Positions 33,509 to 45,427 of a stretch of 64,000 bases of DNA are shown here, in pieces (the first letter of the stretch is position 1; each line of letters begins with the position of its first letter). The translations under genes and the position numbers were made by a program. This stretch comes from Epiperipatus broadwayi (lineage: Eukaryota > Onychophora > Udeonychophora > Euonychophora > Peripatidae). The notes under the pieces were generated by a model that ran no database searches, was not told the DNA's origin, and saw nothing but the letters and a program-made list of their open reading frames with translations. Location: positions 2,746,909 through 2,810,908 of the forward strand of contig JAQFVV010012530.1 of assembly GCA_028023455.1 (NCBI GenBank). Direction: 5' to 3'.

Positions 33509-34920
33509 TGTACCGTTTATTTATATATGGTACAAATATATTGGCATTTGATAAAAGCTAAAAAAATAAGAGTAGATTTAGATTTTTTTTTTTTGAGTAT
33601 AATTTATTTTGTTTAAAAAAATGTACAATGAAAATTAAATTGTTGTTTCGTATTTTTTTTTATGTAATTAGAAATAAAAGTTAAAATTGGAGAGAACAAA
33701 AGACACACAGATTACTAATCCTGATAAAGTAAAAGAATTCAAAAAGTAAAAAGATAAGTTAAAAGAAAAATATTTTGGCTAATTAAAGATGGCTGAAAGA
33801 TTTGTTAAAGAAAGAGAACTTTGTAATGTAAATTTTATAAGGAATTACCAGATTAATTATCAGCGTATATTTTTTGATAAACAAAAGGATGTGCAGAAGT
33901 CTGAAAACTAAGCCTCTAGTATAAAAAGGCAGAGACCGATTTGACGAACGTCTTGTTTTTTCTGTTTTTTCCTTTGGCTGGTTTTGGATTATTAATTCCA
34001 AGACCACTTCATGATGAAATTCATGCAGGAGTAGACCGGGGCTTTAGCTGACATCGTTAAGAAGATGGACACTAGAAAAGCTTCTGCGACTAGCCTTCGG
34101 AATAGAATACAAGATCAACTAATAATCAATGGGAGCTCATTCTAACAAAAAAAACTATGCATAGTAAGCTACAACTTTTTCACTAACCTTACCGGTAAGC
34201 TATGACTCTTTATTATTTCCGATTATGACTAAATTGTCGACAAACCATTTTGCAAACAACTCGTAAAAATATACGTATAATAGAATCCCGATAGAGACTT
34301 TAATTTTTCTGTTCAAGAGACTTTTATTTATCCAATAATTTTCTTTTAATTGTGAAACTTGTTTTTTATTAATGTATTCATATTTGGATTAGTGTGTGTT
34401 CTCTCCAGTTTATTTAATTTACAATTTAACTTAAAAAGATTTTTAATCTGTTAGAATAAAAAAAATATTTCTTATATCAAATTTCATTTGGACATTATTA
34501 ATAATATTTATTAGTGTTTATTATTAGTTTAGTAAGATTTAAAAACGTAATTTACCTTTGTATGTTGTGAATAAGTTCCAGAAAAAATAATATATTAAAA
34601 AAAAAAAATTTTTTTTCGTTACGGTAAAATCTAATACCGATTCTTTAAAAGCATTTTTTTTTTTTAACTTGTGAGACGTGCTGATGACAGATTTTAGTGG
34701 ATTCTTATGAATCCTGGCACCCAGATCAAATAAATTAAAAGTTGATTTTGTCAATAGCACAATTGGTAAGAATTCTAGCCCGAGTTGATCAGGAAAGATA
34801 GTTATGTTTTTAGAATAATAATGAAATGTTCTTTTTTTTTTTTGAAATAAAAAAATGAAACATTTTTTCTCTTTTACATAACTTGATCAACTTGTACCTA
34901 GCAAGATGGGAAATGTTAAA
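33509..34920 (+). repeat. 5' LTR-like direct repeat
   Basis: This is the first of the pair, 1412 bp. It contains a C-poor, AT-rich interior without open reading frames of note. It lacks about 20 bp near its end that the second copy has (37031-37050). Confidence 0.65.
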
Positions 34921-35627
34921 ATGGTGACCCAACTCAGGCTTCAATTCAACAACCACAATCTGAGATAAGTTGTAATGATAAAGAACGTTACAACGATGAC
35001 CCCCAAAAGACTCACAGCCGGAAAATAAATAGTTTTTTTTTTTAAAAAAGTATAAAAACTAACTAACTAATTAAACCCTGATTATACAAATATAAAAATA
35101 TTTGTTTAATATGACTTACAGAAATAAATATATATATATATTTTTAATGTCAAAAAAAAACACGATCGTGGCTGATGTAGACGTAAGTCACAAGTATTTG
35201 ACCGGGTAGGTGGTTACTGAAGAGGGGAAAAAGCATAGCCTTGGGTCCATGTATGCAGTATATAACAAGATCGTATTTATATGCCCATCAGTCTATTTCT
35301 AGCAGGGATCCCGATAAAAGGGAAGGATGGATCAAGTTGGACCAAGTTGCCGCGAGCCTGTAAGACTCAAAACGATGAGCAATGCTCGGTTGTGTGTATA
35401 GCTTGGGCTTCTTATCATTACTATTACACTTAAGCAAAATATTTTGCATTCCCATTGTGTTAGACCTAAAAGTGGGCGTTAAAGCCAAACGTTGCTTGTG
35501 AATGAATCTACAAAATATATCAGCATGCTAATACAAAAAAAAAAAAAACATGAATATAAATTTGAAAACTTAAGAATAAAATTAGTGTAAACCCCTATTT
35601 TATTCTCATCTCCTGGTCCAGGTGGTA

Positions 35628-37070
35628 TGTACCGTTTATTTATATATGGTACAAATATATTGGCATTTGGTAAAAGCTAAAAAAATAAAAGTAGATTTAG
35701 ATTTTTTTTTTTTTGAGTATAATTTATTTTGTTTAAAAACATACAATGAAATTTAAATTGTTCTTTCATATTTTTTTTTATGTAATTAGAAATAAAAGTT
35801 AAAATTGGAGAGAACAAAAGACACACAGATTACTAATCCCGATAAAGTAAAAGAATTCAAAAAGTAAAAAGATAAGCTAAAAAAAAAATATTTTGGCTAA
35901 TTAAAGAAAGCCGAAAGATTTGCTAAAAAAAGAGAACTTTGTAATGTAAATTTTATAAGGAATTATCAGATTAATTAACAGCGTATATTTTTTGATAAAT
36001 AAAAGGATGCGCAGAAGTCTGAAAACTGGGCCTCTAGTATAAAAAGGCAGAGACCGGTTTGACGAACGACTTGTTTTTTCTGTTTTTTCCTTTGACTGGT
36101 TTTGGATTATTATATCCAAGACCACTTCATGATGAAATAATCCTTCATGTGGGAGTAGTCTGGGACTTTAGCTGACATCGTTAAGAAGATGGACACTAGA
36201 AAAACTTCTGCAACTAGCCTTCGGAATAGAATACAGGATCAACTAATAACCAATGGGAGCTCATTCTAACAAAAAAAAACTATGCATAGTAAGCTACAAC
36301 TTTTTCACTAACCTTACCGGTAAGCTATGACTCTTTATTATTCCCGATTATGACTAAATTGTCAACAAACCATTTTGCAAACAACTCGTAAAAATATATG
36401 TTTAATAGAATCCCGATAGAGACTAATTTTTCTGTTCAAGAGACTTTTATTTATCCAATAATTTTCTTTTAATTGTGAAACTTGTTTTTTATTAATGTAT
36501 TCATATTTGGATTAATGTGTGTTCTCTCCAGTTTATTTAATTTACAATTTAACATAAAAAGATTTTTAATCTGTTAGAATAAAAAAATATTTCTTATATC
36601 AAATTTCATTTGTACGTTATTAATAATATTTATTAGTGTTTATTATTAAATTTATTATTAGTTTAGTAAGATTTAAAAACGTAATTTACCTTTGCCAATA
36701 TGTTATGAATAAGTTCCAGAAAAAAGAATATATTTTAAAAAAAAATTTTTTCATTACGGTAAAATCTAATACCGATTCTTTAAAAGCATTTTTTCTTTTT
36801 AACTTGCGAGACATGCTGGTGACAGATTTTAGTGGATTGTTATGAATCCTGGCACCCAGATCAAATAAATTAAAAGCTGATTTTGTCAATAGCACAATTC
36901 GTAAGAATTCTAGCCAGTGTTGATCAGGAAAGATAGTTATGTTTTTAGAATAATAATGAAACATTCTTTTTTTGAAATAAAAAAATGAAACATTTTTTTC
37001 TTTTACATAACTTGATCAACTCGTGCATTTATAATGCGTATAGAGGCCTAGCAAGATGGAAAATGTTATA
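35628..37070 (+). repeat. 3' LTR-like direct repeat
   Basis: This is the second of the pair, 1443 bp. It begins directly after GGTCCAGGTGGTA, a weak purine-rich stretch, and stops at GTTATA. Beyond it the sequence is unrelated to what follows the first repeat. Confidence 0.65.
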
Positions 37071-37090
37071 ATATATAATCATTTAGTTAA

Positions 37091-37237
37091 TGCTTACACA
37101 GAGGCAAACCTCTCCATACAGTGGCACCACTCAGTGGAAATCAGAGTTATCAATGGTTGCATTGATTACTCTGGTTTGCAATGAGTGGCACTACTGCATG
37201 GACAGTTTTACCACTGTGTAAACAGCTTGTGTAAGCA
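37091..37237. repeat. Short inverted-terminal repeat element
   Basis: TGCTTACACA at the left mirrors TGTGTAAGCA at the right. The interior has AATCAATGGTTGCATT-type sequence shared with 6716-7010 and 45240-45427. Homology among copies runs past the right end (CATAAAGAATGG), so the true element is longer than the apparent terminus and the flanking TAA triplets should not be taken as a target duplication. Confidence 0.55.
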
Positions 37238-37284
37238 TAAAGAATGGTGATTATGTGATGTTAATTAATGCTTGCCTATACATA

Positions 37285-37455
37285 CATACTTATATATTGT
37301 TTATAATATTTTTATATATGTCTAGATAAGCATTAATTATTGTTTATATATATATATATTTAGATGTTGTAGTTCTGATGATGACTGCTGGACAGTTGAG
37401 ACCATAAGCAAGAAAAAGTAAATTCTATTATATAATATACATTGAATTGTAAAGT
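37285..37455 (+). repeat. Hairpin-bearing repeat, right copy
   Basis: This is the inverted partner of 33190-33360. The hairpin at 37372-37409 reads CTGATGATGACTGC, loop, CAGTTGAGACCATAAGC. A CTGATGA core-like string is present, but the second half has GAGA instead of GAAA and the stems do not make a standard hammerhead. From 37456 to about 38270 nothing further is recognised. Confidence 0.6.
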
Positions 37456-38269
37456 ATTCATTTAAAGTTTATGTGCTATTTTATATATTACTTTTTATAT
37501 GGATTAATTTCTTTTTAATAGACACAATGTTACTATTTTTAAATACATTCTTTCTTTAGATATATTTTGCTCACAAATTAAATACTTTTTTCAGTTGTAT
37601 CACTATACAATAATCATTTAATCAGGTACTGTATGTTTGAAGAAAACATTAAAAGTATTATATACAATCTTAATGCATTTTCGGTACTGAGAATCATGCC
37701 ATTTCGGTGTTGGAGTTATTATATTTTCAAGAGCACAAATACTACTAAGAGTGAATTTTTACATTTTTTCTATTTCACAAATTGTCAATTTGTTCATTAT
37801 ATGATTATTTTTCAAAGCTAAATTATTATTACATAAACACAACACTTAATGTTTTTTTTTTTTTGGAAGAATGATTACTATTAGCAATTGTATACTTCAA
37901 GGTCTAAGCACAGACACGTAAAGTATATATAAAATTCGTTAACTTTCTTCTTATTTAATTTTTTTTCTCAAACAAGTTATTGAATCCACAACTTTTTAAG
38001 AACACTGATATATGCTTTAACAAAACTTGTAAATTAAAATTAATGCCTTTAAATAATTAAATTCTATACATTAACAGCATTACATAGAAATGAAAAAAGA
38101 AATATTATAATGCAGAAGAAATCCAATAGAGGGAGCTAAAAATAGTAAATTAACAAATGTGATTATTATCAAAGTTTGCTAACGTGGTAAATTTAAACAA
38201 CGTTTTTGGTATTAATTTAAGATCAAAATGTTTGCGTGAGAATAGTGGTACTTATTATTTTACTTATGT

Positions 38270-39640
38270 AAAGTGTTTTTATTAAAAACAGACATTTATT
38301 TGAAAGGGATGGATTACATTTATTAGAGAATGGAAGGGATGATAAAATACAAATAGATAAGAGTAGAGATGTAATATTGGAAATAAATACCCCCCCCCCC
38401 CCGGTGTGTATAAAATAAAAGATACTAAGGATAAATAGAAAATGTTGGAGAAGGTAAAGATTGAAAAATTTGTATTTTTTATTTAGAGATGTTAGGAAAT
38501 AGTTTCAAGGAAAAAATATTTAAAACGTGCGTGGTCTTATAAATGTACAGTAAGGCAGAGATTTGAATAAGTAGAGAGAATTGGTTTTGTAAGGGGGGGG
38601 GATATATTTGATAGTAGTTGTATAAGTACATTGGAGGGATGAAGGAGTACCACATTTAAGAAATGCAAATAAGAAAGGATGGGCTATAGGTACTATTGTT
38701 AAGGATATCTTGAAAAGGAAAATGGAAAAAAAAGTATGTGAGTTAGACTGAAATTGATTAAAAAGAAATGGACATGGAGTAGATTTAGCTATTAAAAATG
38801 GAAAGAATATAAAAGAGAGATATGAAAACCATTTGGGAATGTTTATATTACTATATAAATTTAGAAAAAATAATAATCGATAATGATTGTGGTTGATATG
38901 AAAAAAATTGATCAAATAGAGAATAAAAATGGTGTACTATTAAAGAGTATATGTGAGAAATATGGTTTGAAAATTGAGAATTGGTATAAAGTATATGATG
39001 AGATTACACATGGTGGAGGCAGATTGTTGATTTTATGTTGATAGATGAAGGATGAAGAGTTTAATAAAGACAAAAAGAATTAATATTTGATAAGAAAGAA
39101 AAATAATATTGTGATCATGACTTTATATTATTATAATTAGAGATATCTAAAATCTAAATAGAAATAGTTATAGGTGGCTGACATAGGCTGATGGAAAATA
39201 AGATAAGATTAAATTAGTAGGTTTAATAATATTTTAGAAATGATGATGAAAGTTGGTGATTTTAAAAATTATGAAGAATAGATAGATGAATTGAAAAAAA
39301 TTGTGTATCATGTTTTTTATAACCAATGATTAAAAAGAGAAAATGGAAAGGAAAAATCTTTAGAAAGTGCAAAAGAAATAAAGACATGTAGAAATTTCAA
39401 AGTGATTCTTAAGAAGCACATGATAAATAATGCAGTAATAGTTATGTGAAATTGTTAGCTAATAAAATGAAAGCGCTAGAACAGAATTAAGATGGAAGTA
39501 GGGTGAACTTAATAAAAAAAATAATGGACAAATTATCAGAGTGGGAAGGAAGATATGTAAAAATTATGTCAATAATAAGAAAAATAAATGAGTGGATGTC
39601 ATACAGTGGAGTCAGTATATTTTATTGCTATCCTTTCTCA
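38270..39640 (+). pseudogene. LINE fragment with endonuclease remains
   Basis: The plus strand is purine-rich and reads, with many stops and frame changes, as the 5' half of a non-LTR retrotransposon. NGVLLKSICEKYGLKIENW (about 38927-38983) resembles the stretch before the catalytic core end of apurinic-type endonucleases. VDFML near 39027 is a candidate for their S/IDFxL motif. Earlier, ERDGLHLLENG (about 38310) also resembles retroelement protein. No reverse transcriptase was found attached. A C12-like run lies at 38391-38402. Confidence 0.45.
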
Positions 39641-39933
39641 CACATATTATATATTGCATATAAAAGACCATTTTTTATTGATAATATTTGATTACATTTC
39701 AATATGCATTGTTTACTGCATTTAATTGCACAGGACATTTCAACATACACACAGATAAATAGCACAGAGGCTTTTTATGTATATAGTATGCATATATAAA
39801 TTAAAATTATTATATAGATAAAATTTGTACAAAATAATGTCATTATTAATAAATTGAGAGAGCACATTTATATTAATATTTACTATATAAGTTTATTTAT
39901 CACCCTAATTAAAAAAGAATGATAAAAACATAC

Positions 39934-40721
39934 TGTGACACTACAATTCTTTTCCTTCCCCTAATAACTGAATCTTAATTATTAGAATCGCCGCCGAGGG
40001 CGCCACCAAGGATTTCTCTCTTGGAACCTGGCCACGAAGCTTTACGTAAACCTGGTCTTATTTATTTTCGAGCAGCGATTCATCAATTACAAATTTTGTT
40101 TATAATCTGACAGGGGTTTTCACTTAAGGACACTAACTAATTATTATAAATAATTCAAGAATTCAAATATACATTGGGCACAAAAAAATTACTTTCCTTT
40201 ATTATTATTATTAATAACATTATATTTCTGCCCGATCCAGAGAGAACTGACTTACAATTTCTGATTTTCAAACTGTTAACTTTCTAAGTATTCTTCCCAA
40301 ATATCTACCATGGATTTACTTGCGCCGACACTAACACTGCGGATTCTAGCAGGCGTGTATACAAAGGCGACTTATAGTATATAACCTTTCCTGAAGTTTA
40401 TTTTTAAACCCTACTTTATTTGGTAAATAAATAACTTGCAAAAACTTAAAATGAACGTATAAGTGTCTTTCGTTTTCTTATACTTTCAACACTTCCCTTA
40501 TTTTCTGCTAACAAGCAAGTAATGCCCTAAGGTTCTCTGTTGCTTGGCAGCGCACTTCTATACCCCACCCTGTTGTTACCCTCTAGATCGAACAGATATT
40601 AAATAATTTAATATACAGTCATACTAATATTGCATAAAAATATTTAACGAGAATTAACATAAGTAGTTTACAATATTAAATAAATTTATTTCCCACCTCT
40701 ATTGTTGAAACATTCGTAACA
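39934..40721 (-). mobile_element. Probable solo LTR, minus orientation
   Basis: On the minus strand the block runs from TGTTACGAATG to GTGTCACA, with TGT...ACA ends. It is less AT-rich than its flanks, has a TATATA stretch near 40375-40385, and has an AATAAA inside TCGAAAATAAATAAG near 40055-40070. No internal region is attached to either side. A target duplication is not evident (CATAC versus AATAT), so the call rests on structure alone. Confidence 0.45.
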
Positions 40722-40811
40722 AATATAACAAATGAAAGATAAATCAAAAATAAAGTTCTATTACGCTTTAACTAAAGTTCACATTAATTGAAAAGTTTAT
40801 AATTACCCTGA

Positions 40812-41030
40812 TCGATCAGAGCGAAGGGGCCTGACTTTCATAGATTCACATTCCATTTGTTGTGCCTTTGTCCTTGTATATGAGAATTCTGGTGTGTCCA
40901 TGGGTGTTCCTTTGGTTGTCCGGCTAGCAACATACATTTCTTTCCATTCCTTGACTCTTTCGGTAGCTTCATTCAGATGGAGTGGCGGCCAATTCCCCAA
41001 AGGGGAAGGTTTTGATAGCTTTAGCTGCTA
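40812..41030 (-). CDS. Possible exon of an unrecognised host gene
   Basis: The open frame on the minus strand covers about 73 codons with balanced codon use and GC clearly above its surroundings. It reads SKPSPLGNWPPLHLNEATER near its start and TPEFSYTRTKAQQMECESMK later. An AG acceptor-like site (GCATAG) lies at its 5' edge near 41030. At its 3' end CAGG|GTAATT could be a donor, or the frame stops at TAA. I do not recognise the protein. It could be a host exon in a gene otherwise outside the window, a retroelement piece linked to the neighbouring LTR, or a processed fragment. Confidence 0.3.
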
Positions 41031-41390
41031 TGCATTTGAAAAGAGTCCACAAAATAAATTTCTATAATAATTTTTGATTCGGAGCACAGCTTCTCTCCTT
41101 TTTTTTTTCTTTATTGTCCTTGCTGGTCTCTCAAGTCAACTGACTTACACTAAAAGCGATTTTATCTCTCTTTCCTTATCTTTTTTTTTCTTTTTAATTA
41201 GCGTAATAGCAATTATTAACCAAATACTTTTAGTTTGTGAAAGTTTCAACAATAGAGTCTAATTACTACCAACAATCTAATTTTGTTTTCTTTCCCCCAC
41301 CCTTTTATCTCTCGAGTTTTCTCCCTTTTAATTAAACACTTTTAACATTTTTGACAATACATTATATTTTATCTTTTTTCTTTTTTTTTA

Positions 41391-41689
41391 AAAAAATTGC
41401 TCAAATTCATAGCAAAAATAAAAGTTTAAGATTTTATCCTTCCCATTAAATTAAAATCATTTGTTAATTTTTATTTTACAAACTATTTAACTTCGGAAAA
41501 TATTTATGACGAAATTATAAATATGTGAGCTTATATTTTAAAAAATTGCTCAAATTCATAGCAAAAATAAGAGTTTAAGATTTTACCCTTCCCATTAAAT
41601 TAAAATCATTTGTTAATTTTTATTTTACAAACTATTTAACTTCAGAAAATATTTATGACGAAATTATAAATATGTGAGCTTATATATAT
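41391..41689. repeat. Recent 149-bp tandem duplication
   Basis: 41391-41539 and 41540-41689 are almost identical, with only a handful of substitutions. Both begin AAAAAATTGCTCAAATTC and end at GTGAGCTTATAT. No coding is present. The low divergence implies a recent event. Confidence 0.9.
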
Positions 41690-41732
41690 ATGAGCTGACT
41701 TAAAATATCAGCTCAATACTATACTATATTTT

Positions 41733-42137
41733 TAATCAGAATGGAATTACACTTTATATACATGCACTGTCATACTGTTTTAATACCTTAATGGTGTCTT
41801 TTTGAGTATGAATGATACTCTCAAACCAAAGCATAACATAGAGACTTTAAAAAAATAAGAGCAGTCATCTTATCTTTGCATCTAAATTCACTTATATAGG
41901 CCAATCTAAAACATCTTGGAATAAGAACATGAAAGTCTTTTTATTACAAGATGTTTTACATTAGCCTATGTAAATGAATTTAGGTACAAAGATAAGATCA
42001 CAGTTATTATCTTTTTAAAATCCCTATCTTGTGCTTTGGTTTAAGAGTATCCTTTGTAATCAACAAATACCATTGAGGTATTAAAACAGTATTACAATGC
42101 ATATCTATAGAGTATAATTTCTTTCTGATTAAAATAT
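41733..42137. repeat. Foldback repeat, arms about 190 bp
   Basis: The left arm 41733-41922 is mirrored by 41940-42137. TACTGTTTTAATACCTTAAT mirrors ATTGAGGTATTAAAACAGTA, and AGATAAGAT-like stretches are mirrored around a 17-bp centre near 41930. There is no coding. The spacer is very short, so a hairpin in single-stranded DNA or RNA is likely. Confidence 0.75.
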
Positions 42138-42356
42138 ACATACAAATGTTGTGCTAATAAATTAAATACAGACTTACATACTATACTACACATAATACTC
42201 TTTTTACATGCCTTTTTGTCATGATTTTGAAATATCACAATTTTTTTTTTAAAAAATTATTTTTCTACACAAGCTGTTTTAAAATAACACAATTGTTAAA
42301 AAAATTAAAACTAAAAAAATATATATCTATTATTATTATTATTTAATTTAAAAAAA

Positions 42357-43150
42357 AAGTTTCATCTCTTTATTTCCCATTATTTTAAAAACAAAAATTT
42401 CCTTTTTGGAAATATTCTTGTAAATGGGGAAATTTGCTAGTCTGTATTGTAACATTTGATGTTTTGTTTTGAAAGGGGAAGTACATTTTTGATGTTGATG
42501 TTTTGTTTGCATTTTGACATTAGGTTTTAAAAAAATTGTTGGTGTTGATGTTAAAAAAAAAATTCAATTTATTAATTTTATCAAAAATCAATAGATGGTA
42601 AGTTATACATTTTGAAGCATATTTTTGAATTTATGTTTTGTTAATTAAATCTGAAATATTTTTCTGTACTCTCATACAATATCAAATAATCCACCTACAA
42701 AATATGATGAACGTGATTTCTTGGACACTAAAATTCAAAATTTTAGATCATCTTGAAACCAGAGAAGGAGCAACATCTGTAGAAAAGCTTTTGGTTTACA
42801 TGAAATACTATAAGAACTATTAGAGATAATGAAGCTGCTATTAGAAAGTAGGTATGTTCTATAACAAAATGGAGTGATAAGTCATCATTTTACACAAGAG
42901 ATTTTGTTAAGGAGAAAATGGAAAAAGCTTTAGTAATATGGATAGAAGAAATGTCAGAAAAAAGAATACCAGTAGATGGAAATATCATCATGCAAACAGC
43001 ACTAAAAATTTACAAACAAATTAAAGGATTCGAACTAGGCATTTTATCTGAGTTGAATAGGGAATGTAAATTTCTGCAAGTACAGGATGGATGACAAACT
43101 TTCTTGAAAGACATGCATGTCACAACATTGAAATAAATGATGAAACTGCA
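42357..43150 (+). pseudogene. pogo/Tigger transposase N-terminal relic
   Basis: After a noncoding 5' part shared with 6238-6490, the coding remains begin at about 42745 with FKILDHLETREGATSVEK, the first helix-turn-helix of pogo/Tigger (CENP-B-like) transposases. Then come TIRDNEAAIR, KALVIWIEEMSEKRIPVDG and DGWMTNFLERH, the second DNA-binding domain. The DDE catalytic domain is missing and the frame is interrupted. It may be 3'-truncated by the LINE sequence that starts near 43280. Confidence 0.65.
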
Positions 43151-43339
43151 TCGTGATTTGAGATGAAAATGGTTGCTGCCATCTTGTAAAATTCTTAAGT
43201 TTACAAAATTTAATGTTTCTGTTTTTTGGTTATTCACATTATTGTGATAGCATTGACGTAGTATATTTCTGTTCCACTGCACTATTAAATGCAGTGAGAG
43301 GAAAATATAAGGATAAAGAAAAATAGAAAAAAAAAATTT

Positions 43340-44475
43340 ATAATAAAACTTTTGTTGAAAAGTGAATTGGTAGGTGAATATAATTCATTAGAGAATGTAA
43401 ATTATGAAAGGCTGTTTAGAATGATGGATGCAGAATTGAATGTATTAATAAGCAGATTAAAAAGGAAAACAAGAGAAACAGAGAATATGGTGATGAAAAT
43501 GGTAATATATTTGGAAAATATGCAAGAAATAGTTTGAATGAAAATTTTAATAAAATTGACGATAAGATGTCAAATAAATGGAAGGATATGGACACAGGTA
43601 TATATAAGCCTGTGTATTTCATCTATTATTATATAAGGAAAAAAAATGGATTAGCGAACTATCAGACAGTATAATAATATCCAAAGTCTTAATAAATAAG
43701 GTTAGGATGTGGATGGAAGAGAATAAAATTTTGAGGAAGATACAAAACAAATTTTGCTTTGACAGAAATATAGGGGTTAATTTATTCATTGTATTACAGT
43801 TGATCAAATTGTTTTATATATAAAAAACCAATTCATTATTTATTGCATTCCTAGATATAAAAAATATTTATTCAATAATGGATAGAAATAAATTGAGGAG
43901 AAGCCTTGAAAGTAGAGAATAGACTTGGGTATGTTAAAAGTGAATGGGTCTATATAAGAATAATTTTTACAAATGCAGATTGAAGGATATAGGATTAGTG
44001 AAAGGTAAATATGAAATTGGATTGATTTAAGGAAGTACATTATCATTTATATTATTTATTGTATTTCTAAAAGAATTGGAAGTTGAGGTAAAAGGATTAA
44101 AAGTCAAATTAGGATTCCAACAATTGAAATCAGGAGAATGCATACAACAATGATTCTTTTGAGAATAATATGACTTTTTTTGTACATAATGTAAAAGAAA
44201 GGAGTTGGTATTAGACAAATAAGATGAGATAGAAAGAAAGATAAAAATTAAATTCAATGAAAAAAAATAGTAAGGGTAAAATTAAAGAATAGAAAATAGG
44301 ATAAATTTGTCTTGAAAAAGTGGAGAAGCAATAGATATTTAGGTATTTTGTTACATAGAAAAAAAATTCATACAGATAAGTAGAAACTAAGAAAAATTAA
44401 GAGAATAGGATTGATTAAAAATGAGATATGATGTCAAGTAAAGTTGCAATAGATGTAACAATATACATCACTTCA
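43340..44475 (+). pseudogene. LINE fragment with reverse-transcriptase remains
   Basis: The purine-rich strand carries a broken frame. The stretch around 43352-43537 matches the linker before the reverse transcriptase. Near 43840 FLDIKNIYSIMDRNKL corresponds to motif A (LDIEKAYDxVxR-like, with the catalytic Asp in FLD). Near 44025 GSTLSFILFIVFLKELE corresponds to motif B. Motif C (xADD) was not found in frame. Stops are frequent. It belongs to the same general LINE type as 51250-53040, but family identity is unproven. Confidence 0.5.
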
Positions 44476-44987
44476 ATTATACACTATCCAAAAAAATTAA
44501 ATACCCTTCCCCCCTAAAAAAAAAAAACTTTAAAACTTCATAAATGTAATACATTTTATAATACAGAAGTAGCTATATTTTCATTTCAGAATGCTGTTTA
44601 TGAACATATTTATGAATGATGTTCCTTTGGCTAATGCTGAAAGCACGTGTATTTTATTTCTCTCTTTATTATCATTTCCAAATATGATTTACAGTATTTC
44701 ATGTATTAAAATTGGATGGAATTTAAAAACATTAATAAAATTGATATGGATTTAAAACACCAAAACAACTATAGAGGGCGTAGTTTATTGATATCAAGAT
44801 TGCTATTATATTTATATATAAAAAGTTATTGAAGAAAGACAAAATATATTTAATGTAACAAAAATAGGATATTTTACTATTTATTTTATTTAAAAAAAGA
44901 TATAATACTTTTCTTTCCCCGAGTGAATAGAATAAATAAGTGATCAGACACTGAAAATATCTGTATAAATGAGCCTCATCAATTTTT

Positions 44988-45148
<161 letters not shown>

Positions 45149-45239
45149 TAATTAGCTTGTACTATAGGAGCATGTTGAAAAGTATTGAATGTGAAGTTCT
45201 GAAACAACATGGACTATATTGTAATCAAAGCTTATCAAC

Positions 45240-45427
45240 AAAATGTGAGGAGCCTTGGATTTGAGAGCATTGCAACTAGATCTTAGAATCTAAGGATAGT
45301 AGAACAATAAGCACTAGGTAGAAATTTTATGTGCAAACCTTCTTACATCCATTGATTAGTAAGGCTTGCATTTGATGGCACTACTGCATGGAGGGTTTGC
45401 TACTATTATTAACAGCCTGTGTAAGCA
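45240..45427. repeat. Dispersed repeat, TGCTTACACA family, copy 3
   Basis: It has TTGATTAGTAAGGCTTGCATT, GGCACTACTGCATGGAGGGTT and AGCCTGTGTAAGCAT in common with 37091-37237 and 6716-7010. The left edge is unclear. Between 45428 and 46650 nothing further is recognised. Confidence 0.5.

Larger units (their letters stand above)
33509..37070 (+). mobile_element. Non-coding LTR-type element with 1.4-kb repeats
   Basis: Two direct repeats, 33509-34920 and 35628-37070, are alike throughout except for small indels. Both begin TGTACCGTTTAT at a sharp edge. Both end GTTAAA or GTTATA, each one base from a canonical GTTACA. The first repeat is followed at 34922 by TGGTGACCC, a primer-binding-site-like sequence. 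The 707-bp interior has no retroelement coding. This fits a non-autonomous or gutted LTR retrotransposon. No target duplication could be confirmed (TGTAT versus ATATA), so a plain segmental duplication remains possible. Confidence 0.6.

Noticed and set aside
37088-37240. TAA target duplication implying a Harbinger-type MITE
   Set aside because: Homology between copies continues past the right-hand TAA, so the triplets are not flanking duplications.
37372-37409. Hammerhead ribozyme based on a CTGATGA string
   Set aside because: The second core half is GAGA, and the bases after CTGATGA pair through the core positions, so the standard hammerhead fold does not form.
38520-38915. 131-codon minus-strand frame
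   Set aside because: Antisense of a purine-rich LINE fragment; the pyrimidine-rich strand lacks stops for compositional reasons.
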